Assembly: GCA_036346395.1 (NCBI GenBank)
Contig: CM070599.1
Location: 31,363,232 to 31,427,231, forward strand
Direction of reading: 5' to 3'
Source of the DNA: Hsuehochloa calcarea
Taxonomy: Eukaryota > Streptophyta > Magnoliopsida > Poales > Poaceae
DNA length: 64,000 nt
In this document: one piece after another, positions 44,271 through 55,091 of the stretch
Layout: each line of letters begins with the position of its first letter
How positions within the stretch are numbered: position 1 is the first letter of the stretch
Position numbers and translations under genes: made by a program
The notes under the pieces: model-generated
Told to the model about the DNA's origin: nothing
Databases searched by the model: none
What the model saw: only the letters and a program-made list of their open reading frames with translations

Positions 44271-47200
44271 CGTACATTTTGATCGGATACTCCACGTGCA
44301 GTGAAGCGTACTCCATGCATGAAGAAGACCAATAGAAAACTACACCATGCTTGGAGCGTGGAATAGAAACGCAATATTAATTACCACTGAGATGTAGGAA
44401 CATTATTTGATACCACTCCGTTTTGAAATAATACATATGCAGAACATGCATGGTTTTGTTTAGTAACTTACTTATACATGTAAACGGAACATTAATTACC
44501 ACTCGGATTTGGGAAACATTATTATCACCGGAAACAAACATGTAATAATAGAGAAATTTTACGATACATTCTACGATTTTGCTAAATAACATTTGACTAT
44601 TTTTTAATCAAAATAGTCAAATTTTTATCCGCCTGATATGTTTTGAGATTTGAACTTTTTCTCATCTGATGAATTAAGTCCGAATTTATTATGATTTTTC
44701 TTCGGAATATAACAGGTCCAACACATTACCGTATTTTGTTGGTATAAAATTTTATTTTTTTTATCTTTGTTTTTTCTTAACATCTCAAAGTATATGTTAT
44801 ATTTTAAATCATGTGATGAAAATACGAGTTATTAAGGCTTTTGATACTAATTACGGTGACAAGGTGAAGCACAACGGATCCAGGAAATTAGGTCACCGAC
44901 TCTATCGTATGCTAGTCTTACTTGATAATTAGGGTTATCTCGGTAATTAGGTTTATCTTCTGTATATATAAAAATTGTCACATAACACATTACGCCGAGG
45001 TGACCGTGGTTCACATGACCCAGTAAATGTATTTAGATCCATCCCGTCGAGGGCGGCGCCATCGGATCAGCTCCGTCGTCGCCGCTCAAGGCTCGTCATC
45101 GCCGCTCAAGCCCGCCACCATCAGATCGACTGAGCTGACAGAACGCACGGTTAGAATTTGACGGTGACGGTGCATTCAAGTAAGGGCACTTGGTAGAGGT
45201 GTGGAGACTTGTAAACACACATCATAGGTAGGGTCTACCAAAATTGAAGACTAGATGCTTTCTTCTTTTTCTCGGTGAGAATTGAAACATATTTCTCTTT
45301 TTTATGTGAACTTTTGACCACACACCGTTAGGTTTTATTATAGACTAGTTGTGACCACTACCAGAAACAGATTTTTTCCCGAGTGCTCCATACACTCGGG
45401 AAAACCAATAAAACACTCGGGACATACTTTCCCGAAGGTCAACACTCGAGAAATAACACTCGGGATAGTTCAGTCGGGTAAATCAGTGTTTCCCGAGAGT
45501 AACACTCGGGAAACTAAATGGTGCCGAGTGTCAACATGTACACTGGAAACATATGACACTCGGGAGAAAAAGCGTCCGAGCACCGTAGTCACCGTGATGG
45601 AATAGTTTCCGAGTGTTGACACTCAGAAAGAAATCGATATTTCCGAGTGTCAACACTCGGGAAATCCACTGATAATTCCCCGAGTGTTGACACTCGGGGA
45701 TAAGAGAAAATAATATTTTGTCAGTATTTTGCCAAGACGTTTATCCCCAAGTGTATATAAAATAAAACACTCGGGAAAGTCACTGTTTATTCCCCGAGTG
45801 TTGACACTCGAGAATAAGAGCAAATCGATCTCAGTCGCTTTTCCGAGTGTATGTCAAGAAAACACTGAATATGGGTTCCCGAGTGTATGGCGAAGAAAAC
45901 ACTCGGGAACATGGGTGAAACAGGCTGTACCCAATTTATTCGTATGCACAATTTGCAATTGGATTTCAATCAAATTCAAAAATACATTCCACATCCAGAT
46001 TCAGCAATACATTCACAATCAGATTCAACAATATTATCATATATATGAAACAAATATTGACATAATTCTCAAGTTCACAACATTCAAGTTTAAATTGAAA
46101 AGATACATATAATAATTCAAACATAATTCTCAAGTTCACAACATTCAAGTTCTGCATCAACAGGAATATTGCGATTGTAGTGAAGAGATGGCCTTCTCGT
46201 CTGAGCTTCTTCCCATCCTAAGCGATGAACTCAGACCACTGCATTGTCATGAAGAGAACAACTCAGTTAGTACTCAACATAGACAAGATGAAACTAATAA
46301 AATTCGTAAATGCAGGGTAAACAAACTCGCAATTCGATTTACATTATATATTTTTTGAGTACGCATGCATATATGCTACATCAACACAAGAATGGAGTGA
46401 AGTATGTTCATGTTTGCACGACAAGATCATGAAAATGGCAAGCACCTGGTGGTGGCCTCTCGATGTTGGACTCATCCACATGATCTTGGTTTGGGCAGCT
46501 AACATGTGTACCATCTCCGATCAAGACCAAAGCATTTGGATCGCCATTGATCCCGCCAGTATCTTTGAAATTTGGATTTGAACGAAACACTAAAAACATT
46601 AGCAACAATGTTTTGTATGCAAAGTCAAGTTGAGTCGTGAATGTTTGGTAGAGTAGTGTCGTGGTCCTGCTGCAGTATTTGTATCCTAGTCCATCAATGT
46701 CTAAACTACTCCATCATTTGTATGGAAGAATATGGAATATACAATGCAATACTTGTAAATTAGAAAGAAAGAGTGAAATATAACATACCAAATATGATGA
46801 ACTTTCACTTGACTTAAGGTGCAATCCACTGGTACTTTAATCAAATTAAGTTGAAGATTAAGGTTATAGAACTAGAGCTTTCCTCTGTGTTATGTTTGAA
46901 GGTTACGGTTGTAGTACTAGCTAGAGATTTCATTTGTGTGTTGAAATCAATGCATATTGAAATTGATACAGCACATACCACACCTACACAACATTGTCTT
47001 TTCCTCTGTAGATTAAGTATGACAGTAATCAGTACATGGAATAAAGTGAAGAGTACCACATGGGATCAAGGACAAGCAGCCTACAAATATATTAACAAGC
47101 ACTCTCAAAACAACCTAGTGTAGTGGCATCAAGTGAGCTCTCAAGCACTCGTAAGAGACTAACAATATAATAATAAGTGTCCAGTTACTAACCGGATTAG

Positions 47201-47945
47201 AAAATGTAGGCAGGGATGGGACATAAGTTTTGACATAAACAAAGTGGAACCATTAATATTTAGAATAAAACATACAGGAGTACCGAGCAACTGCGTGTGC
47301 TACTCGGCCAGATACAGCAAGGGAAGAGATACATACGTAACAAGCGCCTTCCCATGTCCATATGCGTGTTTATTTGCTAAGTCACAGTGAACGACGGATA
47401 AAAGCAGGAAACATTGTGAAATATAAAAAGGAGCAAAACATTGTGAAATATAAAAAGGAGCAAATCGCGGGCGGCTTTAATCTTCGGCACACAAGCACAC
47501 ACAACTGGTTCCTAGCGTGAAAACGGAGCGGATAATTCATATCCGATCTGATGCTATATTCGAAAAAAATCTGTTCAGGGGTACCATTTTTTACTTATGA
47601 TACTATCCGTATCTGGATCGAAAAAATATTGGTTAGGATATGAGAAGAGCAATATCCGATACGTATCTGTATTCATATTTTATAGGATATCCGATAAACA
47701 TCAATATCCCTTAATGTCCTCTATAGTTTTCTAGTTCTTGACTAATATATAATATGAATTTACATTTGATTATGTTTATGTTGTTAAGTGGGATAAATAA
47801 TTCTCTAATAGGTAGTATAATTTGACACTTTCATTGGTGAAATAATATATTTTCCTTATGTGTACATAATTGTCAAGTTATCCACGACCGATTTGAATCC
47901 AATCCGCATCCATTCCGTGTTCGTATCCCGAAAAATCCGTATTCA
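44271..47945. repeat. Segmental tandem duplication, copy 2, split by a CACTA element
   Basis: Copy 2 begins at the phrase GTACATTTTGATCGGATAC at 44271. A' joins B' directly at 44862, B' runs to 45355 where a CACTA element is inserted, and C' resumes at 47211. No protein-coding gene is recognised in either copy. Confidence 0.88.
45356..47210. mobile_element. CACTA (En/Spm) element, one end only, truncated
   Basis: Starts CACTACCAGAAAC at 45356, the canonical CACTA tip, followed to about 45910 by more than a dozen subterminal repeats of ACACTCGGGAAA in both orientations. The interior (45910-47210) is AT-rich. A minus-strand phrase GDPNALVLIGDGTHVSC near 46495-46550 may be an exon of element protein. 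The opposite tip with TAGTG and subterminal repeats is missing, and at the right join about 23 bp of the host block (present in copy 1 at 43540-43562) are lost, so the right end was removed by a deletion. GAC at 45353-45355 would be the 3 bp target duplication. Confidence 0.82.
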
Positions 47946-48030
47946 TATCCGCCTTCGAATCCGGGGTAAAAATATGGGTTAGGATACGGAAGAGCAATAT
48001 CCGTCCGTATCTGATCCGTTTTCAGCCCTA
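47513..48030. mobile_element. hAT-like MITE (518 bp), complete
   Basis: Left end TAGCGTGAAAACGGAGCGGA; the right end reads TAGGGCTGAAAACGGATC on the opposite strand. It is flanked by CTGGTTCC (47505-47512) and ATGGTTCC (48031-48038), an 8 bp duplication with one change. Rich in GTATCCGATCCG-like phrases. No coding capacity. Confidence 0.83.
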
Positions 48031-48038
48031 ATGGTTCC

Positions 48039-50880
48039 ACAGCACAAGCGAGACCACCGATCAAGCCCTTTCGGAAGTTCCTGTTGGAGTTCATGGGATT
48101 GACCCATATAATATTCTAAATAAATCCTAGAAAAATCCCAATGGCCTACAAAATGCATAATGAAAGGAGGGAAATTTAATATCATATTGTTAGTCTAGGT
48201 GAGAAGATACTAGTATATAAGGTGGAGTTGGTTTTACATATTTGAAACAAGAAAAAAAAAAAACACGCGCACTCGCTCGCTCGCCATCGCCCGCGACGTG
48301 CGTGTGAATGGTCTGACGATTTCGTATCCGGTTGGGTGTGGACCTGGTGCTTCTTTTTGCACCTCAAAACCATGCATACGAAATAGAAACTGAAAGTTTG
48401 AATTACACTGTTTCGGTATGATTTTTATATGAGGGAGAGAAGTCTCCTATCAGAAATAGAACAAAGAGATGGCAGTACCAAATTGTTGCATTGTTCAGAT
48501 GTGTTTCGCAACCTCGGCTACTCCATCCCTTCTTCGGCGTGTACCGACGCGGGGAGAGCATTGTCTCTGAAACCAGCGTCCCTCGTGATCATGTACGGGT
48601 TGGGGCGAATCAGGTTTTTGGGAAGCGTTCGCGCGATTGCTCACGACTTCCTCCATCATCCGCTTCACCCCGTCTTCTTCGCATCAGACTCTACCGCGAC
48701 ATTCGCCGGAGCAATTCTATGTAAGTTGCGATGATATCATTTGATATGGCTAGATCTTGCTTCCTAACAATAAATCATATGATGATGTTAATGCATACTT
48801 CTGTTAGTAGTGTTGTGTTTCTAAGCTTTGCCTTTGTTAGCACATGTGTGTGTATGAGTTGATGATCATGCTATTGTTCATAGTTCTAAATATGCCTATT
48901 ATATATGCTGCTGTTGATTTAATTATTATTTTAGAAATTATAATAATAATAAAAGTACGTATATTGCTAACGGTTCCCACCAAAGAAAATAAACCAGAAA
49001 AATCGTGAGATCTCGATGGATCGTTCGCAACCGTTGATGCCACGCGCGCACGAGTTTTTGGCACGATATATATACACGTATCCGAGGAATAAACAGCTAG
49101 TGGCATCGTACGTATGTTACATGGATCCATCACACGGTGAGTAATCTTCCAGACGGCAGCATTACCAAACGATGGTTGTGCGGGATAGATCCCAACCAGC
49201 GTTCCGTCTGGGAGATGTCTCCGAGCGTTCTTAATCACTTCGCGGACGCCGTCGCCGATATGATCGAGATCGTTGCCCTCCGTCTACAGCATCGACACCT
49301 CCACGGCCGCCTCCGCGTTGTAGTGAGCCAATCCCACCTAATTCAGTTCAGGTTGTGTCATTATTCAGGCAGGTCACTAAACAAACAGCCAGGTCGTATG
49401 CGAGAAATTCCCACGTTGGGACAAAATTAGGATCTATTTAGAACGCGTGAATTTAACAGAAATTATGTTTGAATCTTACGGAAAACAATTTAGTTTTCGT
49501 ATGAATTGAAAAAATATATATAATATTCCAACCGGGACCTTAAGGAATAAGATCTGCAAGAGTTATTACGTCAGCAGTGGCTACAAAATATGAGACCTTG
49601 AGACTTGAGACTGTACTACTTTTTTTTCCCACAGTAAGAACCGGCAAGGTTAATTAATAAAGCAAGTTAGTTATATTATTAGCTACTCCTTATGTTATTT
49701 TTTAAATTTGAAGAATTCACTAATATTATTTCGAACTATCTAGATTGGTTATTTGGAAATTATATTGTTAGATTTGTCGCTAAAATACTTTTATAATATT
49801 ATAATTTTAATATAAAATATATAAAAAGTAATAATCAAAGTCACATCTGACCCTAAAAAAATATTAAATAAAAAGAGGAATAGTATATACCACTATATAA
49901 CCTCCCGGACTCCGTGTGTTGTTCACAACACTCACAAACACACACACACACACACAAAAGACGGTGCGTACGATGAATCGAAGGGCTCGGTATATAGATC
50001 GATCCGTAAGCTAGCAGCTAGCCAGCGTCAGATATGATGATATCCTTGCGTGATTTTCGTCCCTGTGGTCGGCAGGGGCGAGAACGTACGGCCGCAGTAC
50101 TGCCACGTTCAATGGTGCAATTTACCCTCGGGAAAGTAGACCCATACGATCATATCTTTTAAACTTTGACCATTAATATGTGTCAAATAATATAGATGGA
50201 CTACGTGAAAATAATATCGACGTTGAATTTGTCTTGCTACGTAGCTTCATAGTATATAATTTTTACTATCTTTGCTAGTGTACTACAACAAGAAACTAAA
50301 ATCAATGTATTGCATTGGAGACCATGAAGAGTACAAGTGACTTGTATCTGTGGACGGGGGATTATGCTATTATAAGCAGTACATTAAACCATTCGTTTTT
50401 CAAAAATATACACCGGTTGACATTTTTTAAAATCAAAAATACTATCATGTCACCGTAGGATTAGGCGATAAGATGCCACATCATGGGAACACTTTCCTAG
50501 TTTAGTTAGTATCCATGGCGTCTTGCTAGTAGTAGTATGACCCGAATGGCTCTGCTCCTTGTTTAAACTTTGAAGATCTATGTTCATCCATTGACATTTG
50601 ATGCTCGAAAATGCAATCCTGCACGTAACACCATCTCAGCACACTGTCATTCAGTTGAACCTAAACAATTTCGAGAATAAAGTGTTAGCAACACTTGTTT
50701 AGGCTAACAGACATCTTAATATGTGCACTTGAACCCTCGGGAACCTAATGTACTATTTGGTCTCTTTTTTAACCCTGTACGTCAGCAAAATTCTAACCCC
50801 GCCACTGCCGTCATCACAGGGCCAGCCTGAAGATTTGTGTGGTAATGCAATTTTAATCCCCACTCAAGATTTGTCATAGC
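48039..50880. other. Intergenic stretch, no gene supported
   Basis: Holds a poly-A run at 48248-48261, a (CA)n run at about 49937-49955 and AT-rich DNA. Around 49141-49330 the minus strand reads VREVIKNARRHLPDGTLVG and IYPAQPSFGNAAVWKI without a start or end, which could be a gene remnant. A frame at 48429-48734 has no recognisable features. I see no complete gene. Confidence 0.4.
49141..49330 (-). pseudogene. Possible coding remnant, unrecognised
   Basis: GC-rich patch in AT-rich DNA with a protein-like minus-strand frame (HLPDGTLVGIYPAQPSFGN). A stop lies upstream in the same frame and no exon structure is visible. The family is unknown. Confidence 0.22.
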
Positions 50881-50889
50881 TACAAATTA

Positions 50890-51500
50890 GATAGTAGAGA
50901 AGGAAGACCTGGGCTCTCTACAATGCTGAGGGGAAACCCCAAAGTCCCTCAAAGATAGGGAACAATATTAAGGTGTATTAAATGTGTGTTTTTATTGCTC
51001 CAAAAAATTCCTCCCCTTGCCACATGGGGAAATAGTCTATTTATAGTGTTACATTCAGGGTATATGAGATTACAATTCTACTTCTAAAAAGGTGATAGGT
51101 ATATATGGGTTTCAGGGTATTTGCATCTCTCTAGGCGTAGCCTCCGATGCACGGCAGACATTCATGGGCTTGGTCCACTACATTTGTACTCCTAGTCCAC
51201 AAGTGACCTTAACTTCTTTCGATCCAAGCAAGGAGGACCTGGAGCGAAGGCTCTATGAACCTCATTCGCTCTGTGCGAGGTGGCCTAGAGCGAGTGTCCT
51301 CGGGCCCTTCACTCTAGAGTGTGTTGTACTCTTCTGTTGATATTGCCTTCGTTGGCCCTCCTGTACCTTTCATTTTGTGTTAAGGGTACATGGTACCTTC
51401 GACTAAGTCGAGTTGTATCCCTAGCTCGGTGCACTCGTCGAGTCGTCGGAACTGATAGGCCGCCCTTACAACAATTCTCTTGCATGTTGTCGAAAACATA
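50890..51500. mobile_element. LTR-like fragment
   Basis: The phrase TTTTTATTGCTCCAAAAAAT followed by CTATTTATAG (near 50990-51045) resembles 18205-18300 inside copia element I (TTTATTGATTGCTCCAAAAA, CTATTTATAGCC). Both look like LTR promoter regions on the minus strand. Ends and target duplication could not be found. Confidence 0.35.
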
Positions 51501-51584
51501 AGACCTGAACTCTACCGTGTGGGAGGAAGATTGAGCTGCTGCAGCATACCATCGACAACCAGTTACATTCCTTATCTTCCATCT

Positions 51585-52055
51585 TGAAAGCCCTCGACGA
51601 TGCTGGTCACAACAACAAACTACCCAAAAAGTTAGCATTTAGTCAACCAACTGCTCAGTTCTTGTGAAGTTCAAGTAGCAAACAATTAAAGCAGGATGCA
51701 GATCATACGTCATATGATCCCAATCCTCGCCTCACCGGCAATGATTTACGCCTGTCGTACGTCCCCTGATCTGAGCTTGGTTATTCGTTTGTTCTTCTGT
51801 AATTCTTTGCATTGCTGGGTTGTTCGGGCTTCGGACGCCCATGGCAGTGCACATCTCCGTGTGGGTTGTTCCCTATGTGATTTCAGTACATATATGTGGG
51901 AATATATTGTTCAGTTCTTCTTTAGGTCAATTCTGGATTGTCTGCAATTCAAATGCTGCAGTTCTAAACAATCTGATCACACGAGGCATGATTATTTTGT
52001 TCTGAAGTCTGAATTAATCACGCGAAAATTAAATGTGATGACGGTCTCTGAATTA
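51585..52055 (+). pseudogene. Truncated GDPDL copy (parts of exons 8 and 9 plus 3' UTR)
   Basis: 51585-51687 matches part of exon 8 of the intact gene (AAGCCCTCGACGATGCTGGT and CAACTGCTCAGTTCTTGTGA, with changes). It jumps at once to the exon 9 phrase AAGCAGGATGCAGA, then the stop region CCTGATCTGAGCTTG and the 3' UTR up to GATGACGGTCTCTGAA. Relative to the parent, about 625 bp are missing (end of exon 8, intron 8, most of exon 9). In-frame stops are present (AAGTAGCAA). The deletion endpoints lie inside exons and share AAGCA-like bases, so this is a DNA-level duplication with a later deletion, not a processed copy. It is on the same strand, about 22.4 kb downstream of the parent. Confidence 0.9.
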
Positions 52056-55000
52056 TGATGGCGTGGCACAGGCAGAGAGGGATCATACCTAGGTGATCCA
52101 GCATCTAAAACCGGTAGCGAGTATGAGCTAGTATATTGTGTTCTAATCTCACTAGCTGTGTTCTGCAAGGCCCTTCATGTTACGTCAGGATGTTTATGTA
52201 GGCTTGGTCTCGTAGGATTTTCTTCGACACAATACAGATAGAGCCTTGCTTCTCTAAAATACCTCAAGGCCCTAGGCAACTGCACCCATCTGCTTCTAGC
52301 CTAGCTGCAACACCCCATTTTGTGAGAAGACTTGGAAGAAATTTAAATAGACAACACGCAAAAGCTTTGTGTGTCAAAACATTAAACTTGGACTTTATAA
52401 GAACAATGCATGCACGCTACCAATCAGGCCCATATGTGTTCCGCAGCAAAGCCTACGCCTACCCAGGTTTGAATCCTGGGCAACCACCTGGAGTATTTGA
52501 AGAGAGATAAGAAGTCATGGTCGGGAGCCACTTGCTTCGATCGAGTCGATCATTAGTTGAATGGAAACATTAATGACCCAATAATGCAAGGTCCTAACCA
52601 AGCTTATGTCTGCTTAAGCATATTCCATGCCCACTTGGCCAGGGCAGCTGCCGAGGCAGCATGACAGAGTATGCATGAGCCGTTGGGGGGCAAGTATAAA
52701 AGGAGTTTTTAGTGTATTTGGCACTTTTGCCATACGTAATAATTAAATTAGCCCCTTGCAGCACATGTAAATTTCTAGAAACATTGTGCATTTTAGCCAA
52801 AACTCGCATAAAAGGGGAGCTCTTTTACGGTACACTCAATTTAATACCTAATACGGATCATTCGTTCTTTTTTATTCAATTGTTCAAATTAGTTAGGATT
52901 TAATACTACACCCGGTAGTATAAGTACTAAAATTCGAGTGGTAGAATTATAATTTCCCATGTGGGGGCTTGTTTGAATAGGGATAAATTAAAACCAATCT
53001 AAAGTGATTTTAGTTCAAATTCCGAGTTAATCCGAAGGGATTGGATCGGATCATAATGTATCCGAACAAGTCCGTGGAGATCACATGACACAAGAGTAAT
53101 ATTTCCAGTCCTAGTTGGGGGCACGGGATCCAACAGCGACGTCCTCGAGGACACCAGAATCTGGCAAGGGGCAGGGCCGAAAAGGGGATTGAAGTGGTGA
53201 CGGCCTCGAGGACACCCGGATTCGGCGAGGGGCGGGTCGAAGCATGGTCGTCGGGATGGCGGAGCGTGGTCGTCGGGGCGAGCGGCAGCGGAGCGCAGGG
53301 GTGTCAGAGAGGTTGCACGGTGGATGGGCGGCGGAGCGTGCTCGTCGGGGCGGTGGGCGAGGCATCCGAGGGGATGATGGGGATGGATTATCTGTCCCTC
53401 GTGCGGGGTGCAAATCGTAAAAGAAAGGTAAGTGGGATGGAGGAGCCATCCGCCTAGATCTGGTTCGTTGATTGTAGATCGGATGACTCTCACCGTGTAT
53501 GTGCATATGTTCACGAATAGACTCTTGTGCATGTGATATGCCGTCCTGCATAGTACTGCTCCATATATAGAGCCGTCAGGTTAAGATTTGACCGGTGACG
53601 AGTTTGCCCTTGGCCTTCCGAACAACTTTACCATCAGCAGCCAGCAGGCCACTCTTGTGATCAACTGATTAAGGTTGGAAACTGCCATTGGCTGCTTGCT
53701 AGCTAACGCATGTACTCCGCATCACACGTGACATCACCCCACCGGCACATGCCGCCAGTGAGGAGAATCGATGCATGCGTTCGCCGCCGCCGTTCCGCTG
53801 CACGGCCCAGGCCCTGGATGGTGCTCCACCGGCCTGATGATACTTCCGGTCCAATTCATCGGCGGAAATCTCCTCCGGCCGAAAACTGGCGGCAATCTAT
53901 TCTCTGAACCGCGGCGAGCCCGGCCGGATAGCCACGACTTGCTGTTGACTTTTCTCGGCTGTGGCCCATGCCCTTACCTCACAGGTTCACTCGATGATCA
54001 GATCGATATGGCATGCCAAGTGTGCGTGGCTGTCCAGCTGTGTGTGGGTGCTGGCTGCGCCGCGGTTGACGTTGTCCTTAAGATATCCGAGTCCACGGAG
54101 AGAGATGCTCGTCAGCGCACACGCACTATTTGTGATTCCTGATGTAGATTACGACCTGTAAATTTGGTTCTTATCTCATCGCTAGCTGCCTAGCCCTGCT
54201 CGTGATAAGCACAGTGATGACCCGCCGGTCACATGCAGATGTAGACCTGTGAAAATGAGTGCTTTATGTCGATTAAGACTTACAAATGGTAGCCACATAT
54301 AAAAACAATTTTATCGAGTTAAATGCCAGCATTGCAAAATATATGTTGCAAATGGAATAAGATCAGTCCCTCAAAAAAATGGAATAAGATCAGCCAAGTG
54401 TAATATAAGTTCCCGTTAATATCATGTGAAATCAGGCGACACTCACAAGTGCTCAATTGACATCACAGCAGTCAGCGAAGACAACCTAATTCGTCGTGTG
54501 TCTGACGGCCTAATCGATCCACACAAACACAGTACTTGCTGCCATCATCCTCCACAACCCCGGTCACTCTGAACCCGATCCATCTCACCTGCGAAGTGAA
54601 CTCCATCATCCTTTTTTCCTCTGTAAAGCTCGGCAACTTGGCCATTTGGCCATGGCTTGTCTTGTACACTCCATGCCGCCCCCCTTTTCTTCCTTTCCAG
54701 GCACCGAGACTAAATTTTGGTCATCTCTTGATCGGTCAAGATCCGTAGGGCCGTGAACTCCACCATGTGTGATCCACGCCAAAGTCAGCCATGATCAGGA
54801 CTGCGAGATGATCGTCATCGCAGAGCAACTGTGCTGAACAGGGACGAGTCGAGTTGTATGCCGACCACACACTCGATCGTGTAGTCACGCGTTGTACATG
54901 TGGATTTGGTGAAGCATGCGTGCGTGCGTGCTGCGCAGGCAGAGCCGTTTCCAACTCGGCCGCGCTTCTTTGCTGCATGCACACACGGTGATCGCCGGGA

Positions 55001-55086
55001 GGATAGCTTGTTCAATGAAAAATAGACACTTGATCTAGATTGATCATGTTGAATAAACAGGGAGGATTTTTTCCCCCCTTTAGATC
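52056..55086. other. Intergenic stretch with MITE-like and GC-rich segments, no gene supported
   Basis: A tRNA-like T-arm, CCCAGGTTTGAATCCTGGG, lies at 52462-52480, but no other tRNA part is seen. About 52955-53085 has inverted ends (CTTGTTTGAATA; CTTGTTCGGATA on the other strand), suggesting a small MITE. GC-rich patches at 53110-53460 and 53750-54140 give long frames in several phases, without a family match. On the minus strand at 54475-54650, MAKLPSFTEEKRMMEFTSQV and RWIGFRVTGVVEDD look protein-like, without a recognisable gene. Confidence 0.4.
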
Positions 55087-55091
55087 CTTAG

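Noticed and set aside
47115..47124. TAGTGTAGTG as the second end of the CACTA element
   Set aside because: No subterminal ACACTCGGG repeats precede it and no GAC duplication follows; host block C' resumes only at 47211.
52462..52480. tRNA T-arm look-alike CCCAGGTTTGAATCCTGGG
   Set aside because: No acceptor stem, D-arm, anticodon arm or A box at the right spacing; at most a relic of a SINE or chance.
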